Both the position numbers and the translations under genes were made by a program. Under the pieces are notes generated by a model, which saw only the letters and a list, made by a program, of their open reading frames with translations, was not told the DNA's origin and searched no databases. DNA of 64,000 nucleotides from Ashinkailepas kermadecensis (Eukaryota > Arthropoda > Thecostraca > Neolepadidae). Positions 11,975 through 22,939 of the stretch are shown piece by piece. The number at the start of each line of letters is the position of its first letter. Position 1 is the stretch's first letter. The stretch spans positions 310,001 to 374,000 of the forward strand of contig JAOTOM010005049.1 in assembly GCA_034440615.1 (NCBI GenBank), written 5' to 3'.

Positions 11975-12117
11975 GGCTATCGAACCGAGGCCCTGCCTCA
12001 GTGTTCTTTTTTTACCCGTTTCGTCTTTCTTCGTCTACGGATGTGGGCTATCGAACCGAGGCCCTGCCTCAGTGTTCTTTTGTTACCCGTTTCGTCTTTC
12101 TTCGTCTACGGATGTGT
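11975..12117. repeat. 71-bp tandem duplication
   Basis: GGCTATCGAACCGAGGCCCT...CGTCTACGGATGTG occurs at 11975 and again at 12046, almost without change. It directly abuts the start of block B. Confidence 0.85.
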
Positions 12118-12118
12118 C

Positions 12119-13642
12119 TTAGGGCTCCAATCCATTTTTGTTAGGGGCCCAGCACATGTTCGAAACCCCTGCTCGTTTTAGTGCTTTGTTGTTGTTTTTT
12201 GTGCACCGAGGATTTTTTACAGGTTTCGGGGCGTTTTCAAAGATCCCGATGTGTTTATTTACTGCCCGGTCTTTTGTTCGTTTTGGGACCATGTTGCTTT
12301 TTGCGTCCCCAGCCTCTTTTTCAGGCCCGTGTGCAGTCGCATGGCACATGTATGCCTTGAGAACTTCCGGTGTATTTCCTTAGAGCTCCCGTCATATTTA
12401 TTTAGGGCTGTAACGCAAGTTTTAGGGCCCTGTCGCTTTTTGCGGGACTCTGGAGGGCCAGTTGCATTTTCGGTCCCGTTGTTCTCTTAGGGTTCCGCTG
12501 TTTATTTGGGGCTTCTGACGCACATTTGTGGGCCCCAGTACGATTTTGGTGCTTCGGTGCGATTTTTCTGGGTCCCAGCGCGACTTATCGCGCCCAGGCG
12601 CGTGGTTCCGCGGACCCAACGCCGGTTTTCTGGGCTCAACGCGATTTTGTGGATCTTTTCTGAGTTTTCTTTAAAGTCCGAATCCCGGCCTGGTTTTTCG
12701 AGCCCCTGTCGCCATGTTTTTGTATCTCACCTCGATTTGTTCGAGCTCCGTTATGTTTTTCGGGGCTGTACGCGATTTGTGAAGGCATCTTATGATATGT
12801 TCGGTGCTCCAGAACCATTTTCCTGACACGGACCGATTTTTGGGGTCACACTGTGCTTATGCGGGGCTCTAGACGCCAACTTTTGGGAGCCCCGACGTTA
12901 ATTTGTGAAGCCCAGACCAGGTTTTTGGGACTACCGATGGGAATTGTGGGTCCCGAGCGCGATATTTGAGGGGAACGGTTCGAGTTTGCGGGGCGCGTTG
13001 TGCTTAGCTGTGGCCCCAACGCGATCTTGGTGGTTACTGTTGCAGATTTTCGGTCCTCGGAGCGAGTTTTCTGGGGCCCGCCGTATTTATTTGGAGCCCC
13101 CTGCGCGAATTCTGGTGGACCAACGCGAATTTTGGTGGCCCCAGCGCGACTTTTGGGGGCCAAGGCACGATTTGTTTCGGTGCCCTGACACGTTTTTTTC
13201 GGTGCCCAACGGGTTTTTGGGGGACTTTGACCAGATTTATGAGGCCGCAGAGTGACATTCCGGTTGATAATTGATTTTTTGGGGGAAGCTGCAACTTTTT
13301 GGGGCCCGACGCGATCTTTTGGGCCCCCAGTGTGATTTTGAAGGGCTGCGACATGACTTTTTTAGTCCAATGCATTTTTTTTTGTATCCCGACGTCATTT
13401 GTTTGGATCCCTAGCGCTAGTTTTAAGCGATCTCGACACTTTTGGGCGTCCAATACGTTTTGGAGGCTTTTGGCGCCATTGTTGGGTCCCAGAGTGATTA
13501 TCCATGTCCGGATTGTTTTTCGTTACCCCGGCTTCATTTGTGTCCCAATAAGACTGTTGGGGAACGGTACGACCTGGCGTGCCCCTAGCGTGATTTTCAT
13601 GGTCCGGGCGTAATTTTTTGGTACCTAAAAAATTTTGCGACA
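12119..13642. repeat. Block B of degenerate ~27-bp GGGCCC-rich tandem units
   Basis: Same unit style as block A (GGCCCCAGCGCGATTTTTGGG and variants). The two blocks are colinear over more than 1 kb: AGTCCGA(A/G)NCCNCGGCCTG, ACATTCCGGTTGATAATTGAT-like and CATGTCCGGATTGTTTTT landmarks follow in the same order at 2830/12675, 3750/13255 and 4005/13505. Open frames on both strands come from the repeat and are not genes. The block terminates at the young inverted repeat listed separately. Confidence 0.8.
13128..13364 (+). repeat. Left arm of a ~237-bp inverted repeat
   Basis: The 237 bp from 13128 to 13364 recur in reverse complement at 13643-13880. By eye I count only three differences: A/C near 13171, one G-run length change near 13286, and G/A near 13355. 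This is far less divergence than between blocks A and B, so the inversion is recent or gene-converted. Confidence 0.93.
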
Positions 13643-13880
13643 TAAAAAAGTTATGTCGCAGCCCTTCAAAATCACACTGGGGGCCCAAAAGATCGCGTCG
13701 GGCCCCAAAAAGTTGCAGCTTCCCCCCAAAAAATCAATTATCAACCGGAATGTCACTCTGCGGCCTCATAAATCTGGTCAAAGTCCCCCAAAAACCCGTT
13801 GGGCACCGAAAAAAACGTGTCAGGGCACCGAAACAAAGCGTGCCTTGGCCCCCAAAAGTCGCGCTGGGGCCACCAAAATT
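13643..13880 (-). repeat. Right arm of the ~237-bp inverted repeat
   Basis: Reverse complement of 13128-13364 with a 278-bp spacer between the arms. Transcription across it would give a long near-perfect hairpin. Confidence 0.93.
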
Positions 13881-13889
13881 ACGTAATGA

Positions 13890-15230
13890 GCATAAAACCT
13901 AAGAGGGGCGTTCAAAAACAGATAAGTTATTCAAGGTCAAAGGTCAGGGTCATTGAGATCGGACTCCCCATATTTCATTCCACATGAGCACACAGGTGGT
14001 CCTCGATGCACTGAACATCGTGAGCATAAAAGCTAACAGGGGCATTCATCAACAGCTGGAATACCTGTGTCACAACTTCTCCCAGTGTGCATATGCAGCG
14101 ATGAAAAGCTCAAAAACGAATATCAAAGTGCGCGTGAAGCTAGATTGATATTCGACTCCTACAGTTGGATCAACGTGAAAACAAGCGTATTGGTAGAGCT
14201 TGGTACCCATATTATCGTTAGCAAAATCAAGAAGCAGTATTACAACACACAACATAGAAATCCGGGGTCAAGGGTCAAATGTCACCGAGATCGGACTCTT
14301 CAGAATTCCTTCAAAATTGGCACGCTGGTAGTCAGCGATGCACTGACCATCACGAGCATAAACGCTAAGAGGGGAGTTCATAAACAGCTGGTTTTCTGGG
14401 TCACAACCTTCCCGGCGTGCACATGCAGCGATTAATAGCACACAAACTAATATCAATCTGCATGTCAAGCTTGATTAATATTATATTCTTAAATGTGTAT
14501 CATCGTGAACACGAGCACACTGGTAGAGTGGTAACCTAATTACCATGATAATAATTGAGGTAATATTACAACACGCAAATGAGATATCCGGGGTCAAAGG
14601 TTAAAGGCCAAAGGTGAGGGAGTTCGGATTAATCAGATTTCCCTCAAATTGGCTCTCAGATGGTTCTCGATAAACTGATCATCATAAGCATAAAAATTAA
14701 GAAGAGCGTTCACAAATATCTGAGTTGTTCAAGGTCAAAGGTCAGGGTCATTGAGGTCGGACGCCTCAGAGTTCCTTCAAAATTGGCACACAGGTAGTCC
14801 TCGATGCACTGATCATCATGTGCATAAACGCTAAGAGTGGCGTTCATTAACAGCCGAGTTAGTCAAGGTCAAAGTCAGGGTCACTGAGGTCGGTCTCCTA
14901 AGCTTTCCTTCAAAATTGGCACACATGTTGTTCTCGATGCACTGATCATCATGATCACAAAAGCTAAGAGAGGCGTCCATAAACAGCTGGATTATTTAGG
15001 TTGCAACTTCTCCCAGTGTGCACACGCAGCGGTTAAATGCGCAAAAACGAATATCAATCTGCACGATAAGCAAGATTGATATTCGATTCTTACAGGTGGA
15101 TCATCGTGAAAACGAGCATACTGGTAGAGCTTGGTACCTTAGTTGTGATGAGCACAATCAAGAAGTCATATTACAACACACAACGGAGATATCCGGAGTC
15201 CAATGTCAAAGGTCACCGAGATCCAGCTAA
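13890..15230 (+). repeat. Diverged ~330-bp tandem units with AGGTCAAAGGTCA motifs
   Basis: Recurring segments are GAGATCGGACTC, TTCCTTCAAAATTGGCACAC, TCGATGCACTGA(T/C)CATCA, CATAAACGCTAAGAG and CAGTGTGCA(T/C)A(T/C)GCAGCG, then AATATCAATCTGC and GGTAGAGCTTGGTACC. They appear near 13930, 14265, 14640, 14760, 14890 and 15050 in full or partial units. Perfect direct hexamers AGGTCA-A-AGGTCA sit at 13934-13946 and 14732-14744. No open frame matches a known family. Confidence 0.75.
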
Positions 15231-15306
15231 ACAGCAATTTGGCAAATTAGACTCTGCCTACTTTTCCAAATAGCTGTTTAGCTGGATCTCGGTGGCCTTT
15301 GACATT
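15202..15306. repeat. 41-bp-arm palindrome with 23-bp loop
   Basis: AATGTCAAAGGTCACCGAGA... at 15202-15242 returns in reverse complement at 15266-15306 with two mismatches. One arm is the end of the preceding tandem unit, so the foldback arose by inverted duplication of the repeat edge. Confidence 0.9.
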
Positions 15307-17199
15307 CCACTACAGATCATTCCACATGTGTGGAATGGCATTCCACCATCGATCGACAGGGGCCTAATACCGCCATGTTTCATGGGTTGCTATAAATCAG
15401 CCTGGGGGGGGGGGTATCTGATGGGTTGAATCAACCTGCACAATTTTCAGCTGGACCCGACCTACGGTTTTGGATTTGCAGCCTCGGGATTTTTTTCATT
15501 GTCACAGTGGAAGGCCATCTTGAAACAGCTATAGCTTGCATAAAAAACGAATCAATTGTAATAAAACTATATATATTGTTATACTTGTAATTGAGCATGG
15601 GTTTCTCTCCATGTAATTATAGTTTTACAAAAATAATTCCTGCACCTCGTGATATTAGGTAACGTGACCTAGCTTGACATGAGGCCAGTGAAAAAAAGTG
15701 ATTATTTTCACCGAAATTTGATGTTGGTTAAATTGTCTTTCAACAGTGGATTTGGAGAATGGCCTTTCCTATAAATAAACAAATTTAATTCAAATTGTCA
15801 CGCATGTCAGACCGGTAAGCGACGTTTGTGCACCAAGCCGAATCACAGAGTCTCCAGATCTTAAAATGCAACACTTTAAAATCCATTTCAATTGCACGGT
15901 TTTTTAACCGAAAAAGCTCCTAGAAGATGGTGTATACCTGTTACGGGAACATTGAGCACCTTTCCTATGCTTGATGATATTCAGAGCCTGACTTGGCGTT
16001 ACAGTCATCAGTGTAATTGCATCGAGGAACGGGACAGGAAGACAACACCGAGAATGGCTCTCCTCGAACGCCGCATTCTGCTTGGACTGCTTGGAACAGG
16101 CTGCCCAAATAAAATGGGTTGAAAATAAGTATAGCTTGCTGCAGACCAGGGGTGTCGTTTTATGAAAATGATCGGGTTGGCTCAAATGTTCGATGGTAAA
16201 TGGTGCGATGCATCTGGACGGGAACCTGGAATACCGTACTCAGCACATAAACATGGAATGTATTATGTCTTGATCGTATATAGGAAACATTACTCAACCG
16301 CAGCAGATACCGAGCACGCAAAATATGAATGCTCTTGCGGTGTCAAAAGACCAGCACTAACAGAAATATCATGTTCTTTTATTTGCATTTACCGGCATGC
16401 CCCTTCTTGACCATAGGAAAGTTTGAGCTGATCAGTTGATCTCCCAGTACACTACCTACTCGTTAAACTCAACAACGGGAACACCGTGCGGTGTGTGACT
16501 AACGCGTCCCACACAGTCATTTTCCCGTGTAGATCGTCCGCTGCAGTCGAGGAAGACTGGAAGACTCTCTGCTTTAGGCAGACACTACTTACGTACCCCA
16601 TGCAACCAGAAGACGAAAGAACTGTGGGCACATGACGAACGATGATTGCTAGTTTCAAGTCTTTAAAAGCAGGTTGATCGGGTGAACAGTGATGTGTTGC
16701 GTATTTACCAATTGCGGTACATAACATGATTCCAGGTGTTTTGCGACACTCCATTAATTTGAATGTTTTCGGCTCGCAATATAACTAAATGTAAGTCCTT
16801 GTTCCAGTTAAAAAGTGGGTCATACAGAACTGTGTTCCCTATTCACAAATACAGCTTAACTTGCTTCCTGCTTGCGAACAGGATTTTCGAACTCGGAATA
16901 CTAAACAATTGTAGCTTTCCAAAATATTGGGCGGGTTATGTTGTTCGCAAAGTAAAGCACACGCAAGCATTATCGTCAACATTCTTCCGTAGAGTTGCTA
17001 ATTGTGTGCAAAACTTCATGGTATGTACGATCAGATGCGTTAGCAGATCATGTCTGGGTGTCAGAGACTGTTCAACAATTATTTTTGGATTTGGTGTAAC
17101 TGCCATTGGCAATTGCCGTGGTAATGTTCGTGGAGGCACCAGCCCAGTAACGATAGCAAAACACAGCAGTTAATGGGTTCATAACTTAGAGGGTCAGAT
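15307..17199. other. Non-coding stretch
   Basis: No gene recognised. A short palindrome ATTCCACATGTGTGGAAT lies at 15319-15336 and a MITE-like terminus CAGGGGTGTCGTTTTATG at 16149 without a partner. The 136-codon frame at 16763-17173 has no domain, signal or splice support. Confidence 0.45.
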
Positions 17200-17299
17200 A
17201 CATGCACACTATACAGATAACCCGTAAGGAAGGCAATACTGATTGTTACTCAGCTCTGGAGATGCTTGCAATGTGCACTGTTGCTGTAATGGTTGAAAT

Positions 17300-17305
17300 T
17301 TTATT
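17300..17305 (-). promoter_or_regulatory. Poly(A) signal AATAAA for the glycine-rich protein gene
   Basis: TTTATT on the plus strand reads AATAAA on the minus strand, about 210 bp after the stop codon of the glycine-rich protein. The distance suits a short 3' UTR. Confidence 0.55.
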
Positions 17306-17364
17306 TTTGAAAACCATTGGAATGGCTCAAAAGAAAGTTGGGGTGGTTTGAGCCATCCCAGTAG

Positions 17365-17538
17365 GAGCGTCCTTGTCAGCCGATCCGGCAGCTGGCGGCG
17401 CCTCTCGACACCAGCGCGGTCAGCCGCGGTAGCCACTGCCGCTGCTGTGACAGCAGTAGGAGCGTCCCTGTCCGCCGATCCGGCAACTAACGGCGTCTCT
17501 CGACACGAGCGCGGTCAGCCGTGGTAGCCACGGCCGCC
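17365..17538 (-). repeat. 94-bp-spaced tandem duplication covering the gene's 3' end
   Basis: GGAGCGTCC(T/C)TGTC(A/C)GCCGATC... starts at 17365 and again at 17459 and runs to GGTAGCCNCNGCCGC in both. The second copy holds the real last codons and stop of the glycine-rich protein. The first is a 3' UTR duplicate that still contains a GY(R)G-stop-like ending. Confidence 0.85.
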
Positions 17539-18348
17539 GCCGTGATGGCCGCCGCGATGGCCGCGGCCGCGGCGCCCGCCGCCGCCGCCGAACCGGAACA
17601 CGCCCTTGATGGCCGACTTGATGCCGCCGAGGAAGCCCTTGGTGCCGCCGAGGAGGCCCTTGATGCCGCCGCGTCTGCTCGGCCGCCGGTGGCCGCCGCC
17701 GCCGCCGTGGTGGCGTGACCCGCCCCGGCCGTGGGAGCGCCCGTGCCCGAAGGACCTGGAGGAGCCGTGACCTCCCGAGGTCACGCCGTATCCGGACGAT
17801 CCGTGGCTCCTTGAGGACACGCCCTGTCCGAAGGACCCGTGGCCTCCGGATGAACCCCCGTATCCGCCTGACCCATGGCCTCCGGATGAACCCCCGTATC
17901 CGCCTGACCCATGGCCTCCGGATGAACCCCCGTATCCGCCTGACCCATGGCCTCCGGATGAACTCCCGTATCCGCCTGACCCATGGCCTCCGGATGAACT
18001 CCCGTATCCGCCTGACCCATGGCCTCCAAAAGACACTGCATTTCCACGGGATCCGTGACCTTGAGATGACCCGCCATATCCACTGGATCCATGGCCTCCA
18101 GAGTATCCGTTTTGGCTGGAGAGTCCATGACCTCCATATGATCCACCAGATCCGCTGGATCCATGATCTCCAGATGATCGGCCGTGGCTGGAGAGTCCAT
18201 GACCTCTGGACGATCCACCGTATCCGCTGGATCCGTGGCCGCCGGAAGAGGATCGTCCGTATCCAGAAGAGGTGGGGCGCCACCCACCTCCACCGGCCTC
18301 CGACGTCACCGTTAGGGTGGCCACCAGGGCACAGCCCAACGCGAGCCT
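17515..18348 (-). CDS. Secreted glycine-rich protein (main exon; first exon not identified)
   Basis: The exon starts after an acceptor CCGGCAG (18349-18355, minus strand) in phase 0 and runs 277 codons to TGA. It opens with RLALGCALVATLTVTSEA, a signal-peptide core ending at a likely Ala/Gly cleavage site, so a tiny upstream exon supplying the initiator Met is expected. That layout is common in arthropod cuticle-type genes. The mature chain is Gly/Ser/His/Tyr-rich, with five to six 12-residue repeats of the form GGHGSGGYGSSS (about residues 109-172). It ends in a basic RRGGIKGLLGGTKGFLGG region (about 225-243), then a helix-like KSAIKGVFRF and a Gly/Arg/His tail. Family: extracellular matrix, cuticle or adhesive glycine-rich protein. 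A glycine-rich antimicrobial role is a speculative alternative because of the cationic amphipathic segment. A poly(A) signal lies 210 bp downstream. No homolog is named from sequence alone. Confidence 0.7.
   Translation of the reverse strand, partial: RLALGCALVATLTVTSEAGGGGWRPTSSGYGRSSSGGHGSSGYGGSSRGHGLSSHGRSSGDHGSSGSGGSYGGHGLSSQNGYSGGHGSSGYGGSSQGHGSRGNAVSFGGHGSGGYGSSSGGHGSGGYGSSSGGHGSGGYGGSSGGHGSGGYGGSSGGHGSGGYGGSSGGHGSFGQGVSSRSHGSSGYGVTSGGHGSSRSFGHGRSHGRGGSRHHGGGGGHRRPSRRGGIKGLLGGTKGFLGGIKSAIKGVFRFGGGGGRRGRGHRGGHHGGGRGYHG
17840..18030 (-). repeat. 36-bp coding minisatellite
   Basis: Near-identical 36-bp units (CCGTATCCGCCTGACCCATG and following bases on the plus strand) encode the 12-residue GGHGSGGYGxSS repeat. 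DNA identity among the units is higher than protein constraint requires, pointing to recent expansion. Confidence 0.85.
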
Positions 18349-18378
18349 CTGCCGGAATTACTTGGCGTGAGTGGCGAC

Positions 18379-18450
18379 GGTAGAACGCGACATGCATGCA
18401 CATAAGTATGCATGTGCATGCATGTATGTGCATGCATGCACACCAAACCT
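18379..18450. repeat. ATGCATGC-type simple repeat
   Basis: An alternating CATGCATG/TGTGCATG tract just upstream (minus-strand sense) of the glycine-rich exon; it would lie in the intron or promoter of that gene. Confidence 0.7.
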
Positions 18451-21400
18451 TCATGTCATGCACATTATGCATACTACATAAGGGTGGGGCTGTGAAGAAA
18501 AACATGGGCGATCGAGAATGTTTTAAACTTGAAACCTTAAGCCTCGCAGTGGGGGAGGGAATTTTGACCCCCGCCCTCCTTCCTCCTTCCACAACTTTTC
18601 CGAAGTAACACCTGAACAGTTCACGCCATCATTTTGAAGTTTGGCATGTCTTTCATCGCGTATTCTGCACACATGGGGTCAAAATATTGTATCCTAGGTT
18701 CTTGCGATCGCGGAGCTAGGGCGGGTCAGAGTCAGGTCACAACCTTGTATCAATATGGTTTTTAGATATACCTACATTGAAATATGTTTAATGAAGAAAC
18801 CCCACAAGTTAAGGTCATAAGTTAAACCGTGTGTATAGACAAATGATGAAAGAAAAACGCAAAAAAATGTGAAATGTGACCTCAGATCGGTTAGGTAGGT
18901 ATAATGAAGGCTTAAGTTAAAACAATGTTTTTTTGCGAATAGCTCTGTTGCTAAAAATAATATTCATCAACACCCTCAATATTTGTAGTGGTAAATTAAT
19001 CCCCCAGGAGCGTGCCTGGCTTCAAGGCAATATCTGGTCAGGTTGCTCAGATACGTACATATATAACATCAAACATCTTGAAAGCCCAGGTATTCCAGGA
19101 ACTCTAGAGGAAAAATGAACGTCCCGAACGCCCAGGTATTCAAGGAAATTCAGAGGCTAAAATATCAACTATTGCGAAGTGAAAATGACTCAACCAGGAA
19201 CCCTATGCACCTCGTGCTAGTTCTGATGTTATTCGATGCAGACATTCGATTTGAAGAGATTGTATTATTTTGCGCGGAATTTTGGGGGAATATGCAAAAT
19301 ACATGTAAGCAAATATTTTTGTCCTCGAAAATTGTCAAAGGGTAGCTTTATGGTTTTGGTTTTGTGTCACTCAATGTTTCTTTCTGAATGTCATATGTTT
19401 CGAAAAACGTCATCTTGAACAGTTCATGATATACTTCCAGGTATTTGACCTTGACGGGATCCGTTGCCCTGGATTGTATTTGACCTTTGCGCTTGTCACC
19501 TGTGTCAGACTGGGTCTTCAGCTTGCACGTCATCAATACTGGAGCACTTTGCACGTCGCATTTCCTCTACGACCAGGGTCGGCGAAGACGTATGACTGAC
19601 TGCACCTCGACATTGACCTGTTTGACCTGACTTGATAGGTCAACCAAAAAATAGATAAAAATATTATAAGTAAAAATGAGCCTTCAAAGATGCAGCTGCA
19701 CCATACCATACCGCATCTCTCTAACCTGCCTAGAAAATACGTTACCGTGGGTCAAATCCACCACACTGCGAAGAGTGAAAAATTGTCCGGTATTATGAGG
19801 GCTACAGATTGTGTGAGTGTGTGGGTTATGGGGAGTGGATGATCCATATAATTGTGTGATGCGATGTTTAATTATTGCAGGTTCGGGTGAGCATTGAGTA
19901 GGTCCACTCCTACCCAGAGGTGTAGCTTTTGGGAGGAAACTTCCCTACCCCTTTCCCCATGTTGGCTTTGCTCGCCCCCCCAAATATTTTGATTTTTAAC
20001 GTGGAATCCTATGTGGTATACTCCCAATCTGTTTCCACCCGCTCATTGCCTTCATGTATTGTGCCTCCCAATAATTTGCAGAGACCTACTCTATGCCCCT
20101 GCCCCCTTCCCCAAAGAAATAGGACGATCCACCCGTGTACTACGGAAGAGCGTACATCCCAGGCTAGGGGTACGTGGTATGCAAGGTACACAATACACAT
20201 GCACTCAATGTCATTATGGACGGCTACGAAGACTTGAAGTACATGTGCGGCTTCCCACATTAACCACAACCAATTGTGGGGCACGTCACACATTATATCA
20301 AGCATCCATTGCGCAACGTGGGAGTGGCCGTGAGGTGCATCGCCTCTAAACGAGCGGTAATTCACACCCCACCATGACTCTCCTCCACATGGGCAGGTAT
20401 TATTTATCGCATGCCTCCGTAAATGGCATGGATATTGAAAGCCCCGAGCTGGCACGGTGTCCAATGCTCCAGAGGGCTTCCATTGCCTTGGGACTCATGC
20501 GCCCAAGGCTCTCGCTGCGTTCTCGGTAATCATCTAAACTTAAATGAACAGAAGCAAAATTTCGCTTCGTTTTGTGTCGATGTACCGAACATTTTTTAAA
20601 CGTGTCCTATTTGCGTTCTTCCTGCCAATTTACTACCTCATATTTAGAGGAAATAAGCGTACTTTTCCATCACGGAAATAAAACGGAAAAATAGTTGTGC
20701 AAATTTCGGTATAATTTCGATTTCAGGAGAGGTTCGTTGGTTTCGGCACAGGCGATTAGTTTCTAACAGTGAAGTACTACTTTAACACGCGCACTGGAGG
20801 GGGGGTCGAAATCCGCCCACCCCTCCGGTTTTTCGTATATAACTCCAGATTTTACCGCTCGACATACGCCATGTTTTGCGTACCTGTTTAGAAATGTCCG
20901 GCGAGTCGTTTAAAGCAAGAAAAACGGAAATCGGCCATTTTACATCCTGAACACTACTGTTTGTCGTTGTGTACCAAAGCGTTTCCATACTTTATTCATG
21001 TACTTCACTCCTTTCTTCGCGAAGCCGATTGCGCCGGTGCCAATAACTGGAACGGGTAACTGACTTGATAAAGTGCTGTTATATATGTAACCTGAGGTCA
21101 AATGCCGGATCTAGCATCTGCATTGCATCATTAGTCATGTCCAAGACATCATGAAATTTGCACACAATGTAGTTCACTACTGTATCCATCCACCCTGAAT
21201 TTTTTTTTACTCCAGCTTTAATAGGAGCCGAGATCTTAGGGGGGTGTGATTCGCCCCCCTCCCCCTGCAGTGCGCGTATTTTTCAGAGGACCTCCAGGGC
21301 GCGTGTTCACGTTTATTTCCAATTATGTTTCATTGATTCATCTTAAACTCTGTTTGGTCCGAATACTTATGTTGAAGAACGGCAAGTTACAAGGATATAA

Positions 21401-21870
21401 CAAAACTTATTCATAAGCTTAGCTTTATTTGCATAAATCGAGTATTCACGTTTTTCATTCACGGCACAGCCATACTCCGAGGGTGAGGGAGATTTGAACC
21501 AAGTCTTAGATATTGTTTTCTGTTTTTTCCTGGTGCAAATTCGCGCAGCCATTCTTTTTCGCAAGTTCGCATTATTGGAAGGAACTGGGGGCCCATTCAT
21601 ATAGTGTATATTTAGTTTGTTTCTGCGATTCTGAAACCACCAGTTCAAGTTTAATTATATTTTGCACAAATACGTGGGTTGGGTCAAGGCCTTGACAAGC
21701 CAAATTTCGAGTCGATTAAACCAAGGGAGTGCTTTGGGGTTAAACGTGCGCCAGCACTGCTGCATGGGAAAGTAGGACAAAAGATAAATGTTTTTGTCTT
21801 CTTTTATCTCAAGCGAGCGTTCACTATAATGACGATAGCTTGGCAACCATGGATCGCAGCAATATCAAAA
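18451..21870. other. Long non-coding stretch
   Basis: Mostly unique AT-rich DNA. Scattered TTTGACCTTGAC-type words occur at 19440-19640, related in style to the units at 13.9 and 29.5 kb. G/C-run MITE-like edges appear near 19910-19985, 20800-20825 and 21237-21265, but no paired ends were found. The 151-codon minus frame 20009-20464 has Cys/His pairs that do not keep C2H2 spacing. Confidence 0.45.
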
Positions 21871-21876
<6 letters not shown>

Positions 21877-21902
<26 letters not shown>

Positions 21903-21994
21903 CACACATATATACGCACACACACATAAACACACATACACCCCACACACACACACACACATACACACAAACACATACACACACACACACACAC
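21877..21994. repeat. (CA)n microsatellite
   Basis: An imperfect ACAC/ATAC tract of about 118 bp; open frames in it encode only His/Thr or Cys/Val strings. Confidence 0.95.
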
Positions 21995-22149
21995 CAAGAT
22001 GTGGAACAGGCTGTTTTGAGCCATTCTTCACGATTGGGGCCAGATCTCGGCAACCAGAGGACGAAACGGTTTAAAACACATTATTGTGTTCTTGTACCGA
22101 CTACATTTCGATATCAAACAACTCTGCATCCCGTAGGTGCAGCGCTATT

Positions 22150-22266
22150 GTGACCGTAACGTGACAACGTGACGGCTTTGAATAGCTGACCTGTGTACAC
22201 GCCGACTGTGACCGTAACGTGGGAACGTGACGGTTCTGAATAACTGCTCTGCCTACACACCGATAA
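22150..22266. repeat. ~58-bp tandem duplication
   Basis: TGTGACCGTAACGTG(A/G)(C/G)AACGTGACGG occurs at about 22151 and 22209 with similar following sequence; two copies. Confidence 0.8.
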
Positions 22267-22639
22267 TGATCCAACCTTTGCGAGATGGTAACCAAGGATT
22301 GTATATATGAACAGCCCATTTAATTGCGGTGAACGCCGTTGCCCTTGATAAAACCATGTGGGCACAGTTCAGTTTAACCCCGCCATTAAGCAGATACCTT
22401 TTAATCCCATCTGCAGCACTCCTAAATGCATATCAGTGACCGGTTCAGTGTCATGCTTTGAGCGGCTGAGAATTTGTTCTGTGCACGTCTTGTCTTGTCA
22501 GATACATTGCGATGGGGATACGCTGATATGAAATAAATGAATTAAAAGAACTGTACTGTCCGTACTGGGAACCTGAAGCAGGCAACAAATGTTAATAGCG
22601 TGACAGAGGGAGCGGGATGGGAGAATATTGGCACGCAAA

Positions 22640-22765
22640 GTAACGAGACTGGAAGACCGGGAACATGGAACGGAACTGACGAGTGGTATGGGGAGCGGGA
22701 CCGTGTAATGGACTGGGGAACGGGACCAGGGAACGGGACCAGGGAACGAAACCGACGAACGGTAT
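22640..22765. repeat. GGAACGGGACC-type short tandem repeat
   Basis: Degenerate GGAACGGGACCAG, GAGCGGGACC and GGAACGGAACTGACGA words repeat across this stretch. Nothing coding is seen. Confidence 0.65.
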
Positions 22766-22939
22766 GGAGAGCGGCATCGTGTCATAAACTGGGGAATAAG
22801 ACTGTGTTGTGAAAATTTTCTTTGAGTATTTTCAGTTCTGTCCCCCCCCATTCAAAGGTGTATATATTCAAGAAGTGGGCATAGAGTAGGTATGCATTGG
22901 TTCTGCAATTCACCCTATCTTACCATGCACATCCAGTAA

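Noticed and set aside
17420..18592. 390-codon minus-strand frame overlapping the glycine-rich exon
   Set aside because: Alternative frame of the 36-bp coding repeat (Arg/Trp/Ile pattern); the +Gly frame has the signal peptide, splice acceptor and poly(A) signal.
20009..20464. Possible C2H2 zinc-finger coding stretch
   Set aside because: Cys/His spacing does not fit the motif on either strand and no second finger aligns.
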